The notes beneath the pieces are model-generated. The model did not search any database, was not told where the DNA came from, and worked only from the letters and a program-made list of their open reading frames with translations. Shown here in pieces: positions 26,052 through 37,164 of a DNA stretch of 64,000 bases. This DNA is from Paenibacillus harenae. GTDB taxonomy: Bacteria > Bacillota > Bacilli > Paenibacillales > Paenibacillaceae. Each line of letters starts with the position of its first letter. Within the stretch, counting starts at the first letter, position 1. The position numbers were made by a program, and so were the translations under genes. The stretch is from the NCBI RefSeq assembly GCF_030812415.1, contig NZ_JAUSST010000002.1, positions 186,001 to 250,000 on the forward strand, given 5' to 3'.

Positions 26052-27758
26052 TTAATTAATCTGAACCAGCTGCCATTGCTGATTGAGATCGCCGCGGTAT
26101 AGATTTTGCTGAATCTTCGCTCCATCGGCTGCGGAGGAACCTACAACTTCGACTGCTTTGTTGCTGTTCACGTTGAGGACGCTCCAATAGCCGTTGCTCA
26201 TCTTGATCAATCGGAACTGCTGCGCGGAATTGGAGAGATCCTGCATAAGTTGAATCGCTTCTCCGTTGTTTTTCGTTCCGTTACGAACATCCATGACCTT
26301 GTTGTCTGACGAGCTGACGCTTCGCAATTCGTAATAGTTATTGTAGGTGCCTTGATCCGTGACGACCCAGCGCTGTGCTGTCGTATTGTTGTCTGTCCAC
26401 TGTTGAAGTTGCAGCGCGTTCGTGTTCTGGCCTCCTGGAACCTCGAGTATTTTGCCCGAAGCACGGTTGACGAGCTTGTAAGTTGCGCCATTCGCGACTC
26501 CATTCCATATGCCATTCCAAGGATTAAACTGCGCGCGTTCATAGTACCATTCGAAAATAAAGCGTGCCATGCCGTCCCTGGCCGTATTGCCATCATACAT
26601 TAAACCGCCTGTCGGGTCTGCGAATGAGCTTCGCGTGCCGGGATCCAGCAAAAATCCGTTCATATGGACGGCGATGCTCACATTGCCCGCAGCCGTGAAG
26701 ATCGCTTTGGTGTTTTTGCCGAAGCCCGCGTTCGAGCCGTTGAACAGATCCCAATAAGAGGAGTCTCCCGGCTGGGTCTTGAACCAGGTTGTCTCCGTAA
26801 TATTGATTGGATAACTGTCGGCGCAAGGCTTAATATTAGTATCCCACTGCTGCTGCAAAGTTGCATAATTATCATTGGCGCCGTAGCCCGGGTACCAATG
26901 GACGGAATAACCGACATTGTTGAGCGGATCCGTAAGCGGATACGCAGCGCACAGCTGATAGTATTGATCCCAACCAAGTCCCGATGCCCAGATGACGTTA
27001 TCCGCACCTTTGCCGCGAATCGTAGAGATCATGGAATTTTGGAAATTTTTGAGCGAGTTCCAGTATGCAACGAAATTGGATTGGGAAGGATGACCGCCCC
27101 ATACCCCGTTGACATCGGATAGTACCGGCTCGTTAACGAGCTCGAACATCACATTGTCCGCGCTCTTGATGCCCGGCTGATCGGCGAGGTAACCCCAAAT
27201 CTGATTGAATTTAGCGAGATTGTCCGGCGTTGTTGCTTGGTTATTGCTTAAAGTGAAATCAAGGCCGAGCGTGACATACAAGCCTTTGGTCTTGGCGTAG
27301 TTGATATAAGGAATGATGACGTTCTGAGTAACGGCCTGCAGTCCGGCAAAATTGTACGTGCCCGCCGCAACGTCGCCCATGTCTTCCCGGTCAATGAATA
27401 GACGTACCTGATTCATATACCATCCATGGTTGTTGCCGTATTTGGCAGAGGTGCTCGTAAAGGTGTCGGTAATATCCTTCAAATACGCCAAGATGGCCGC
27501 ATGCCGGTTCCCGCCATTCTGGTTCAGATAGTAGTTGCTGTTCTGGTACGTCCAGTAAGAGCCCGAAGGCTGATGCCACCCGCTCAGCAACACGGGCTGC
27601 CCGCTGCTGTTCACCAACTGGTTGCCGCTTACATGGAGCTTGGACATCGGCATGCCGACCCACGCTTCTGCCTTTTTGCCGCTCAGCAGCATCGGCGACA
27701 TCACCAGCGCCATAAGCAGCAGAAGCTTAACTGCCAAGCTGACTTTCTTCTTGATCAT
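26052..27758 (-). CDS. Secreted GH5-like cellulase-family glycosidase with ricin-type lectin module
   Basis: Exported enzyme of 568 residues. Signal peptide with cleavage after AEA (about residue 32). The catalytic TIM barrel spans about 36-420: VRLFIDRED, the acid/base glutamate in ELVNEPV (Glu210), VHWYPGYG, and the nucleophile in NITETTWF (Glu322). The C-terminal 140 residues form a RicinB/CBM13-like beta-trefoil (YKLVNRASGKILEV and QLQQWTDN repeats). The GH5 clan includes endoglucanases, mannanases and xylanases; the substrate is not decided. ATG follows AAAGGAGATG. Monocistronic and convergent with the GH43 operon. Confidence 0.85.
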   Translation of the reverse strand: MIKKKVSLAVKLLLLMALVMSPMLLSGKKAEAWVGMPMSKLHVSGNQLVNSSGQPVLLSGWHQPSGSYWTYQNSNYYLNQNGGNRHAAILAYLKDITDTFTSTSAKYGNNHGWYMNQVRLFIDREDMGDVAAGTYNFAGLQAVTQNVIIPYINYAKTKGLYVTLGLDFTLSNNQATTPDNLAKFNQIWGYLADQPGIKSADNVMFELVNEPVLSDVNGVWGGHPSQSNFVAYWNSLKNFQNSMISTIRGKGADNVIWASGLGWDQYYQLCAAYPLTDPLNNVGYSVHWYPGYGANDNYATLQQQWDTNIKPCADSYPINITETTWFKTQPGDSSYWDLFNGSNAGFGKNTKAIFTAAGNVSIAVHMNGFLLDPGTRSSFADPTGGLMYDGNTARDGMARFIFEWYYERAQFNPWNGIWNGVANGATYKLVNRASGKILEVPGGQNTNALQLQQWTDNNTTAQRWVVTDQGTYNNYYELRSVSSSDNKVMDVRNGTKNNGEAIQLMQDLSNSAQQFRLIKMSNGYWSVLNVNSNKAVEVVGSSAADGAKIQQNLYRGDLNQQWQLVQIN

Positions 27759-28885
<1,127 letters not shown>

Positions 28886-29246
28886 TCTGTCTAGCGGCTG
28901 TCGGTACACCGGTGAATAATAACCGGGGCTACGAAGATAATTGGAATTGGGAAAATTTTATTCAGGTCACGAAACGTTCATGACTTGGTAGGACGGTTGC
29001 GGGAAGTTAACCCGTTACCGTTCTTTTTCGTATGTCGCATATTTAGCCGCATTCCCGAGACATCATTTCCGACCGCAGCACGGTGTTCCCGGTTCGTGAA
29101 GCGGTTGTACCTCACCCCTGTAAAACGAACGACATGTTGACTTAGCGTGAGACTTGAGATCAAAAAATGACAACGCTTTCTTTAAAATGTTGGCTTACGA
29201 AGCTTTCTCCCTCTGATGTAGACTTGATATCAAGGGAGGGGCATAT
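28886..29246. other. Intergenic region upstream of the second importer operon
   Basis: 361 bases without a credible gene. A cre-like site at 29168-29181 lies about 70 bases before the permease start. Nothing else distinctive was seen. Confidence 0.6.
29168..29181. promoter_or_regulatory. Candidate CcpA cre site ahead of importer operon
   Basis: TGACAACGCTTTCT matches 13 of 14 positions of TGWNANCGNTNWCA and lies directly upstream of the permease gene. Confidence 0.55.
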
Positions 29247-30230
29247 ATGGATCTTGGCACACAAATGACAAACGGTTCAGCCGTTAAACAAAGTCGAACG
29301 GATTATTGGAAGCGATTCAAAAAACAAAAGGTACTTCATCTTTTCGTGGGGCTCGGAATGATTTTCCTGCTGATCTTCGCCTATTCTCCAATGTTCGGCA
29401 TCGTGATGGCGTTCAAAAATTATTCCGTCTCCACCGGAATAAGAGGAATCTTCACAAGCGAGTGGGTCGGCCTTAAACACTTCGACGAGTTCGTCAACGA
29501 TTATCAATTCGGAACCATTGTCCGCAATACGCTGGTCTTAAGTTTTCTCAAAGTGATCTTTGCCTTTCCGGCTCCAATACTGCTGGCGATTTTGCTGAAC
29601 GAAGCGAAAAACCTACGGTTCAAGCGGTTTGTCCAAACCGTCAGCTACTTGCCCCATTTTATTTCTTGGGTAGTAGTAGTAGGAATAGGTTTCGCTTTCC
29701 TGTCTTCTGATATCGGCCTTGTCAATAAGGCGCTGATGAGTCTCGGTTGGATCGACAAGCCGCTCGACATTCTTACGAACCCCGATCATTTCTGGGGGCT
29801 TGCGGTAGGAAGTGCAGTGTGGAAGGAGATGGGTTGGTGGACAATTATTTTCTTGGCCGCCATAGCGGGAATTAATCCTTCCCTGTATGAGGCCGCGCAA
29901 ATCGACGGCGCAGGGAGATTGGCGCGTATTCGCCACATTACGTTGCCCGGCATGCAGGGAACGATCATCGTCGTGCTGATCCTGACGATAGGCAGCATAC
30001 TGGGCGGAGGTCTGGTAGGCTCCAATTTCGAACAAGCTTTCCTGCTAGGCAACAGCATCAACAATCCAACCTCGGAGATCGTGCAAACCTACGCGTTCAA
30101 GGTGGGATTAAGGGACGGGCGCTTCTCGTACGCGGCTGCCATCGATTTGATCCAATCTGTGATCTCCGTGACGCTAATCTTCTCCAGCAACTATATCGCC
30201 AAGCGATTGTCGGGATCTAGCTTATTCTAG
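29247..30230 (+). CDS. Sugar ABC transporter permease, LplB type
   Basis: First permease of a CUT1 importer, 327 residues. A basic N-terminal tail (about 30 residues) precedes six membrane segments; the EAA loop YEAAQIDGAGRLARIR lies near residue 215. The protein ends KRLSGSSLF, the LplB-type tail. Start follows AAGGGAGGGG. Gap of 17 bases to the next permease. Part of the operon permease-permease-binding protein-kinase-regulator-GH127. Confidence 0.93.
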   Translation: MDLGTQMTNGSAVKQSRTDYWKRFKKQKVLHLFVGLGMIFLLIFAYSPMFGIVMAFKNYSVSTGIRGIFTSEWVGLKHFDEFVNDYQFGTIVRNTLVLSFLKVIFAFPAPILLAILLNEAKNLRFKRFVQTVSYLPHFISWVVVVGIGFAFLSSDIGLVNKALMSLGWIDKPLDILTNPDHFWGLAVGSAVWKEMGWWTIIFLAAIAGINPSLYEAAQIDGAGRLARIRHITLPGMQGTIIVVLILTIGSILGGGLVGSNFEQAFLLGNSINNPTSEIVQTYAFKVGLRDGRFSYAAAIDLIQSVISVTLIFSSNYIAKRLSGSSLF

Positions 30231-30247
30231 GAAAGGGGAGACAGGCG

Positions 30248-31129
30248 ATGACACTTAGCCAACGACAAAAGGATCGCATAATGGATGCAGGAGTCGCGAT
30301 CGTACTGTTCATGATCATGCTGTGTATGCTTTATCCGTTTTATTACGTTCTGATTTTATCATTTAACAAGGGGACTGATTCGCTTCTCGGTGGCGTTTAT
30401 TTGTGGCCACGGACCTTCACATTCGAGAACTATGCCCGCTTTTTGAATGATCCTCATTGGTATCAAGCCTTTTTGGTAACCATTTCGAGAACCGTTTCAG
30501 GAACCGTGCTGGGGGTTTTGTTTACCTGTCTTGTGGCGTACGGGCTCTCGCATCGCGATCTTATGTTTCGTAAATCGTATTTCACGATCGTTATTTTTGC
30601 GATGTATTTCTCGGGAGGACTTATTCCCTACTATGTGGTGCTTCGCTCACTTGGGCTTCTGAATTCGTTTGGCGTATACATCATCCCATCCATGCTGAGC
30701 ACATTTTTCTTGTTGATTGCCATCTCGTTTTTCCGGGAGATTCCTCAAGAACTGAAGGAATCCGCGCATATAGACGGAGCCAGTGAAATCGTCATTTTTT
30801 ACAAAATCATAATGCCGGTATCCATGCCCCTAATCGCGACTATGGCTCTTTTCACAGGTGTTGGTCAATGGAATTCCTGGCTGGATTCCGCTTATTTCGT
30901 ACAATCGGAACAATTGAGAACGCTTGCATTCAGAATGATGGAAGTGATCAACAAGAGCAGTGCGCCCGTAGACGCTCTTGCCGCAGCGAATAAAGCGGCA
31001 GCCGGTGTTACGAGCTATTCGCTTCAGGTAGCGGCAATGGTTGTCTCCATTGCACCAATTGTATGCGTATATCCATTCCTTCAAAAGTTTTTTATCCAAG
31101 GTATTATGTTGGGTTCAGTAAAAGGTTAA
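30248..31129 (+). CDS. Sugar ABC transporter permease, YtcP type
   Basis: Second permease, 293 residues with six membrane segments. EAA loop LKESAHIDGASEIVIFYKI near residue 178; C-terminus IQGIMLGSVKG. ATG follows AAGGGGAGA. It is close in length and motifs to the YtcP genes at 447 and 58690, so the three are paralogues. The AAAGC/GCTTT hairpin just after the stop is too short to call a terminator. Confidence 0.93.
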   Translation: MTLSQRQKDRIMDAGVAIVLFMIMLCMLYPFYYVLILSFNKGTDSLLGGVYLWPRTFTFENYARFLNDPHWYQAFLVTISRTVSGTVLGVLFTCLVAYGLSHRDLMFRKSYFTIVIFAMYFSGGLIPYYVVLRSLGLLNSFGVYIIPSMLSTFFLLIAISFFREIPQELKESAHIDGASEIVIFYKIIMPVSMPLIATMALFTGVGQWNSWLDSAYFVQSEQLRTLAFRMMEVINKSSAPVDALAAANKAAAGVTSYSLQVAAMVVSIAPIVCVYPFLQKFFIQGIMLGSVKG

Positions 31130-31194
31130 CCGATTCGCATAATATTAAAGCGCATGCTTTGATATATAATAAAACATTCATTGGAGGGGTTACA

Positions 31195-32763
31195 TTGAAC
31201 AAATTCAGAAGCAAGAAATTTTTGTTCTTATCGCTGGCAGTTATGCTGGTGCTTAGTTTGCTGGCCGCATGCTCCCAAAATACAGCTGATCCCGGAGAAA
31301 GCAAGGAACCCGGGAACGAAACGAGTTCGAACAGCGGAGAAGAAGTAAAGGAGCTTTCGTTGTTTATCGATGCTCCTTGGTATCCTGTAAAGGAATGGAA
31401 GGGTTCGGTTGCCGAGAAAATTACAGAGAAAACAGGCATCAAGCTCAAAGTTACGGTTGCAACCGACGATAAGCAACTTCCCCTCATGATCGCTTCGGGA
31501 GATCTTCCGGATCTTGTGTTCACCAACGCCAACATCGACCGGATGTCCGATTCCAAGCTCTCCTATCCGTGGAACGAGCTGATCGAGAAATATGCGCCTG
31601 AATTCAAGATCGACAATACAAGAATTGCAATTCATACGATGGACGACGGGAATTTCTATACGGTCCGCAACGCTTTTGCGACGCAGGAGGAAATGGCGCA
31701 GAACAAATATGCGATAGGCAACGATGGCAATCCCGGGATCGCCGTGCGTGAGGATATACTGAAAGAACTCGGCAATCCGTCCATTCAGTCGCTGGACGAC
31801 TTTACGAAAGTACTGGGAATGGTTAAAGAAAAGTATCCCGATATGGTACCGCTCATTATGGATAAAGATTGGATCGAGCAATACTTCATTCAGCAGATCG
31901 GCGTGGAAGCACTTATGGATGGCTGGTACGAGCAAGACGGAGAAATTGAATATGCCATTAAGCATCCGAAAATGCTCGATTACTTCAAATTTATGAATAG
32001 CTTGTATCGAAACGGTTATATTCTGGCGGAGAATTTCGCTCATGCGAATGACCAAATCGACGATCAATACGCAACTAGCGGGAAGGCATTTGCTCATAGT
32101 CATACAGTAAGCGCGGCGGATATGGATAATATCGCTGTTAAAAAAAATGGAGGAGCTTATACGTTCAAGATGCTGCCGAGCGCCTTGTCAAGCGATGCTA
32201 AGTCGGTTAGTACGGGTCTTGGCTTTGCCGGCACCTTCATCACAAAGGAAAACCAAGATCCTGAAGCTTCAATTAAGTTCATTGAGTATTTGGCTAGCGA
32301 CGAGGGCAAGAAATTGACGATGTTCGGGGTTGAGGGCGAGCATTGGACTTGGAACGAAGAAGGATATCCGAATCTGAACTATGATCCGTCGGACAGCGAA
32401 TTCGTGAACAGCAACGGCATCAAATGGTGGTATTTGTATAATGACGGGATCACTGAAGGCATGCTTGGATATGTTCCGGGTACGCAAAAGACGCAAGCCT
32501 TGATGGAAAGGAAAGAGATGACGATATATAAACCGGAAATTGGCTTAATCCAGACGCAGCCGGATTCGGAGGAAAAAACGATTAAAACAAAAATTGACGA
32601 AATGATCAAAAATGAAAAGGTGAAAATTTATTTGTCAAAAACAGAGGAAGAAGCCATTGCCAATTACGAAAATATGATTAAAACCGCAGAGAGCATGGGC
32701 CTGCAAAAGCTGGTGGATTGGGCAAATCAAACGTATCAGAAGAAAAAGGATTTGTTTAAGTAA
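31195..32763 (+). CDS. Extracellular solute-binding lipoprotein (LplA-like)
   Basis: Binding subunit of the importer, 522 residues. It begins with TTG at 31195 after TTGGAGGGG; the frame is open further upstream but inside the permease gene. Signal peptide with lipobox LAAC, then a Glu/Asn/Ser-rich tether. The mature domain matches family-1 LplA-type proteins (EKITEKTGIKLKV, PLMIASGDLPDL, IKFIEYLASDEG). The ligand is not known; GH127 at the end of this operon suggests an arabinose-bearing oligosaccharide. Confidence 0.92.
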   Translation: MNKFRSKKFLFLSLAVMLVLSLLAACSQNTADPGESKEPGNETSSNSGEEVKELSLFIDAPWYPVKEWKGSVAEKITEKTGIKLKVTVATDDKQLPLMIASGDLPDLVFTNANIDRMSDSKLSYPWNELIEKYAPEFKIDNTRIAIHTMDDGNFYTVRNAFATQEEMAQNKYAIGNDGNPGIAVREDILKELGNPSIQSLDDFTKVLGMVKEKYPDMVPLIMDKDWIEQYFIQQIGVEALMDGWYEQDGEIEYAIKHPKMLDYFKFMNSLYRNGYILAENFAHANDQIDDQYATSGKAFAHSHTVSAADMDNIAVKKNGGAYTFKMLPSALSSDAKSVSTGLGFAGTFITKENQDPEASIKFIEYLASDEGKKLTMFGVEGEHWTWNEEGYPNLNYDPSDSEFVNSNGIKWWYLYNDGITEGMLGYVPGTQKTQALMERKEMTIYKPEIGLIQTQPDSEEKTIKTKIDEMIKNEKVKIYLSKTEEEAIANYENMIKTAESMGLQKLVDWANQTYQKKKDLFK

Positions 32764-32770
32764 GAGGGTT

Positions 32771-32803
32771 GTCCGGTAGAGGCTGTAATTGCTTCTCCCG
32801 GAC
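32771..32803 (+). terminator. Intra-operon stem-loop after binding protein
   Basis: GTCCGG (32771-32776) pairs with CCGGAC (32798-32803), with an inner AGAGG/CTTCT pairing; no T run. Better seen as a partial attenuator or mRNA-stabilising hairpin between importer and kinase genes than as a full terminator. Confidence 0.4.
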
Positions 32804-32867
32804 TTTGCTTGCTCATGGTAATGTAAAGACAAGACATAGCGATTAAGATCGGAGTGAGTTTGTCCCC

Positions 32868-34628
32868 ATGAGCATTACGCGTAAAATGATTTTGGGATAT
32901 ATCATTCTTATTTTCATTCCGGTTCTCGTCTTCGGGTACCATTACTACACGCAAACTTATGGCAATCTGACCAGGCAGTTCGTGGAAAGCCGGCAAAAGA
33001 TTCTCGAGCAGGCATATGCCAACATGAAAAGCGATTTTATACGCATTCAATCGGTTCAGCGTTTGCTGCAATATAATCCTTATGTCACGGATTATCTGGA
33101 TGGCGTGTACCAGACCGACGCGGATAGCGTATATGCGCTTATTCGCTACATTCGGCCGCTGTATACGCAGTCGTTATTCGCCAATCCGGAGATTGAATCG
33201 ATTGTCATCTACAAGATGAAAAATCGCGTTTTGCCGGTAACGGATCTTTTCCGTGATCAATCTTTGCTAAACGCGCAAATCGAAGAGAAAGTCGAACATT
33301 TGAAACCGGGCAAAGGGTTGTGGATACGCGAAGAGCCCGAAGCGTCTAAGCCTGACTTGATCTATTATCAGCATATTTACAATACGCAATTTACGGAAAG
33401 AATCGGGCTTCTGGAGATTCGGATTCGCAATAGTCTGATTGGGAATTTTTACGCTGCGGCCGGAGTGGAAGGGAATTGGCACGCCTTCTTGTTGTCACCT
33501 GATGGTCGACCGCTAAACGAAAGCGAGGCGGCATCGGCGCTTGACGAACAGACTCTACATCGGTTGGGGCAAGACGATAGCGCATTTTTCATCAATCGAA
33601 AGTCGATTGTCAACGGATTAAATATCGATGAACTGAACGTTAGAGTCGTTGTAGCGGGACAAGCCGGCGAAGTTTTTTATTCGATCAAGCAGCGAGAACG
33701 CATTTTAGTAACATTAATCGTCCTTTTGTTGGTCGGCTTGTCCGCTGCTTATTACGCGATGGCATCGACCATAACCAAACGGATTCTGAGATTAGCCAGA
33801 TTTATGCGAACGTTGAATAACGATAATTTGAGACAGCACATCATTAAGCACGACAAGTTAGATGAAAGGGATGAAATTGGTTTTCTTACAGCCACCTACA
33901 ACTCCATGGTTCAACGCGTGGACGAATTAATTAATCATGCACACCGCGCCGAGCTTCGGAATAAAGAAGCCGCTTACATGGTACTGCAGGCGCAGATCAA
34001 ACCGCATTTTTTGTACAATACCCTTGAAACGATCCGAATGGTCGCCGAATCGAACAACGACAGAGAGGCCGCGGATATATCATTCTGGTTTGGGAAGCTA
34101 ATGCGATACAGCCTGTCATCGAAGCAGGACGTGACGACTCTTGAGAGAGAACTTGAAATGATCACCTTCTATTTGAAAATCCACAAGATGCGCTTGCAGG
34201 CCAGACTAACTTACGAAATTGACGTTTCAGTCGAGGCGAAGCATATTGCGTGTCCTCGCTTTATATTGCAGCCGATAGTGGAGAATAGCATCGTGCATGG
34301 CGCGTCCGCCGTTCTCCGGCCCGTACATATTCGGCTTCAGGTCGAAGAGACGCCTGAAGAAATCCGGATCAGGATAGAAGACAACGGCCCTGGAATTGCG
34401 TTAGATAAACGGCTCGCCATTCAAAATCAAATAACGAATGGATCAGAGCTAAGATCGGAAGGGGAAGAAAGCCGGGGTATAGGCATTTATAATGTAGGCG
34501 AGCGTATCAAATCATTTTTTCGCGGCACTTCAAGGCTAGACCTTGAAAGCAGGCAAGGGGAGGGGACCTGCGTCACTATCATCATCGATAAAGGGGAGGC
34601 GAAGAATGAAAGTATTGATCGTGGATGA
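32868..34628 (+). CDS. Sensor histidine kinase, YesM type
   Basis: Kinase of 586 residues. Membrane segments near 7-27 and 278-300 enclose a Cache-like extracellular sensor; HAMP follows. The phospho-acceptor is in QIKPHFLYNT (His380); ATP-binding boxes are IVENSIVHG and NGPGI. It starts with ATG after GGAGTGAG. The 3' end overlaps the regulator by 23 bases. It probably reports on the sugar bound by the importer upstream. Confidence 0.93.
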   Translation: MSITRKMILGYIILIFIPVLVFGYHYYTQTYGNLTRQFVESRQKILEQAYANMKSDFIRIQSVQRLLQYNPYVTDYLDGVYQTDADSVYALIRYIRPLYTQSLFANPEIESIVIYKMKNRVLPVTDLFRDQSLLNAQIEEKVEHLKPGKGLWIREEPEASKPDLIYYQHIYNTQFTERIGLLEIRIRNSLIGNFYAAAGVEGNWHAFLLSPDGRPLNESEAASALDEQTLHRLGQDDSAFFINRKSIVNGLNIDELNVRVVVAGQAGEVFYSIKQRERILVTLIVLLLVGLSAAYYAMASTITKRILRLARFMRTLNNDNLRQHIIKHDKLDERDEIGFLTATYNSMVQRVDELINHAHRAELRNKEAAYMVLQAQIKPHFLYNTLETIRMVAESNNDREAADISFWFGKLMRYSLSSKQDVTTLERELEMITFYLKIHKMRLQARLTYEIDVSVEAKHIACPRFILQPIVENSIVHGASAVLRPVHIRLQVEETPEEIRIRIEDNGPGIALDKRLAIQNQITNGSELRSEGEESRGIGIYNVGERIKSFFRGTSRLDLESRQGEGTCVTIIIDKGEAKNESIDRG

Positions 34629-35319
34629 CGAGCCATTGATTTTGAACGGCATTGTCAAGATCGTCAACGAGTCGATGCCTCTCGGTATGGAGGTTCGAGC
34701 TGCTTCCAGCGTGCCCGAAGCGCTTGATGTGATGAAAGCCTATCTGCCGGATGTTACCGTGACGGATCTGCACATGCCCGAGAAGAACGGATTCGATTTG
34801 ATTGAAGAAGCCAGAGAATCGGGATTATGCGACCGCTTCATCATTTTGACCGGATACGAATACTTTGAATATGCGCGGAGAGCGCTGCGTGCGGGGGTCG
34901 TCGACTATTTGATGAAGCCGGTCGATAGGGATGAAATCGCGGAACTGCTGAAACGCATTGCCGAGGAGCTTCCCATCGAGCGTGATTCCAGCGGCTACGC
35001 TATTCATGCACAGCGCATCTTGGCCTACTTGGACAAGCATTATATGCAGGATCTTTCGCTGGAGCATCTTGCAGGGCTGATGGATCTACATCCGCACTAT
35101 ATCAGCAGATTGTTCAAGAAGGAAACGGGAGAAAACTTCGTAAACTATTTGAACGGCCTGCGGATTCGCGAAGCGAAGAAGTTGCTCAACCATCAGCAGC
35201 ATCTTACGGTCAATGCAATCGGTCAGCGAGTAGGTTTCGAAAGCAATCATTACTTTTCTAAAGTATTCAAGAAATTTACGGGGGTTACCCCCGGCGCCTA
35301 TCGTGAAGACTGCACTTAA
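34606..35319 (+). CDS. Response regulator, short YesN type
   Basis: Receiver plus AraC helix-turn-helix in only 237 residues, less than half the length of the other three regulators in the window; the long linker is missing. Asp54 (VTVTDLHMP) is the phospho-acceptor, with LMKPVDR later. HTH units: LSLEHLAGLM and LTVNAIGQRV, end VTPGAYRE. The ATG at 34606 follows GGGGAGGCG and overlaps the kinase. Compact regulators of this kind are normal in the family. GH127 starts 21 bases downstream. Confidence 0.93.
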   Translation: MKVLIVDDEPLILNGIVKIVNESMPLGMEVRAASSVPEALDVMKAYLPDVTVTDLHMPEKNGFDLIEEARESGLCDRFIILTGYEYFEYARRALRAGVVDYLMKPVDRDEIAELLKRIAEELPIERDSSGYAIHAQRILAYLDKHYMQDLSLEHLAGLMDLHPHYISRLFKKETGENFVNYLNGLRIREAKKLLNHQQHLTVNAIGQRVGFESNHYFSKVFKKFTGVTPGAYREDCT

Positions 35320-35340
35320 ACTGATACGGAATAGAGGTGT

Positions 35341-37164
35341 ATGGCCATGTTCACCAATTTTAAACTGGATGATGTGAAGCTGATTGATCCCTGCTTTGTT
35401 CGCCGCCGGGAACTCGTTAAGCAATATGTGGCGGACTTCGATATCGACAGATTGATGCATACGTTCAGAATCAATGCGGGGATAGCTTCGAACGCAGAGC
35501 CGTTAGGCGGATGGGAGGATGTCGGGAGCGGGCTGCGAGGGCATTTTGTCGGTCATTATTTGTCGGCGTGCTCCAGATTTGCATTTGCAGACAAGGATGA
35601 ACGTTTGAAGGCTAAAGCGACGGAGATCGTCGATATTATGGAGCAGTGTGCCAAGCCGAGCGGCTATTTGAGCGCATTCGAGGAAGAAAAGCTGGATGTG
35701 CTGGAGCTGGAGGAGAATCGGAACGTCTGGGCGCCTTACTATACGTTGCACAAAATTATGCAGGGGCTGATTGACTGTCATATCTATTTGCGCAGCTCCA
35801 AAGCGCTGACGCTTGCCCTGAAGCTGGCGCATTACATTCATGGTCGATTTCAGAAGCTTTCCTATTGGAAAATAGATGGGATGCTCCGCTGCACGAAGGT
35901 TAATCCGGTCAATGAATTCGGCGGCATCGGCGATTCTCTCTACACCTTATACGAATTGACCGGAGACAAGTCTATGCTTGAACTGGCCCGCGTATTCGAC
36001 AGAGATTACTGGACCCTGCCGCTTGCAAGCGGCAGGGACTTGCTGGACAATCTGCACGCGAACACCCACCTGCCCATGATTATCGCCGCCATGCACCGAT
36101 ACAATATTACCGGCGAGGAACGGTTCAGGACGGCAGCCGTTAACTTCTATTCCTTTCTGCAGGGCAGAACCTTCGCGAACGGGAATAACAGCTCCAAGGC
36201 AACCGCTTATATCGAAGGCGGAGTATCCGAGAAGTCGGAGCATTGGGGTGGCTACGGTAGGCTGGACGATGCGCTGACAGGCGGCGAAAGCGAAAGCTGC
36301 TGCGCGCATAATACGGAACGAATTCTAGAGCGTTTGCTGGAATGGACGGGAGACGCGCGATATGCCAGACATTTGGAATCGCTGAAATACAACGCCGTGC
36401 TGAACAGCGCCAGCGATCGCACCGGCTTGTCGCAATATCATCAGCCCATGGGATGCTGCGCCGTCAAGAAATTCAGCAGCTTGTACGATTCCTTCTGGTG
36501 CTGCACCGCCTCGGGAGCGGAGGCGATGAGCGAGCTCCAGAAAAATATTTGGTTCAAAAGCGATGAGGCCATATTGCTTAATGCATTCATTTCTTCCTCG
36601 GTCAGCTGGAATGAAAAAAACGTGACCATCACGCAGCAAACCCGTTTCCCTGACAGCCTGAACTCCACGCTAGTTATCCAAGCGGCAGAGCCGACAGCGT
36701 TCAGGCTGATGCTGAGAGCGGAGGCGGTCAAGGCCGTAGCTGTCAATTCCGTTCATGTGGAGTTGGAGACAAATGACGGATATACCGTCATTCACCGAGT
36801 ATTCCAAGATGGGGATATGATCGAGATCGACATTGAGGCATCCCTGCATCTGGTACCGTTGCAAGGCGATAAGGGCCGAGCGGCGGTTATGTACGGCAAT
36901 GTTCTGCTGGCCGGGCTTACGGAGAGCCGTCTGCCGAAGGGCATCACTGATGAGGATATAGGAGAGCGCTTCGTCAGAACTTCTCCGGATATGCTGAAAT
37001 TTGCCGTGGATGACGGTCATGTAGAGCAAATTTCCTTTGTCCCTTTGTACCGGATAGAAGAGGAAACGTATACCGTCTATCACGATCTGGATCATACTCT
37101 TCCGCGCAGCAATGGCCGCTTCTCCTTCGCACAGGACGGAAGCGCGGCTTACGAAGAAGCGTGA
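35341..37164 (+). CDS. GH127 beta-L-arabinofuranosidase
   Basis: Glycoside hydrolase of 607 residues, formerly DUF1680; no signal peptide, so cytoplasmic. GH127 enzymes have a zinc-thiolate centre: GGESESCCAHNT gives Glu318 and Cys320, and the later FWCCTASG gives Cys387 and Cys388, the first Cys of this pair being the nucleophile position in the Bifidobacterium enzyme HypBA1. Other family blocks: GHFVGHYLSA and HANTHLPMI. Known members release beta-L-arabinofuranose, for example from hydroxyproline-linked arabino-oligosaccharides; some relatives act on other sugars. Last gene of the operon that begins at 29247. Confidence 0.9.
   Translation: MAMFTNFKLDDVKLIDPCFVRRRELVKQYVADFDIDRLMHTFRINAGIASNAEPLGGWEDVGSGLRGHFVGHYLSACSRFAFADKDERLKAKATEIVDIMEQCAKPSGYLSAFEEEKLDVLELEENRNVWAPYYTLHKIMQGLIDCHIYLRSSKALTLALKLAHYIHGRFQKLSYWKIDGMLRCTKVNPVNEFGGIGDSLYTLYELTGDKSMLELARVFDRDYWTLPLASGRDLLDNLHANTHLPMIIAAMHRYNITGEERFRTAAVNFYSFLQGRTFANGNNSSKATAYIEGGVSEKSEHWGGYGRLDDALTGGESESCCAHNTERILERLLEWTGDARYARHLESLKYNAVLNSASDRTGLSQYHQPMGCCAVKKFSSLYDSFWCCTASGAEAMSELQKNIWFKSDEAILLNAFISSSVSWNEKNVTITQQTRFPDSLNSTLVIQAAEPTAFRLMLRAEAVKAVAVNSVHVELETNDGYTVIHRVFQDGDMIEIDIEASLHLVPLQGDKGRAAVMYGNVLLAGLTESRLPKGITDEDIGERFVRTSPDMLKFAVDDGHVEQISFVPLYRIEEETYTVYHDLDHTLPRSNGRFSFAQDGSAAYEEA

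Noticed and set aside
31147-31160. AAAGCGCATGCTTT hairpin after the YtcP-type permease
   Set aside because: Only a five-base stem and no T run; the binding protein is clearly in the same operon.
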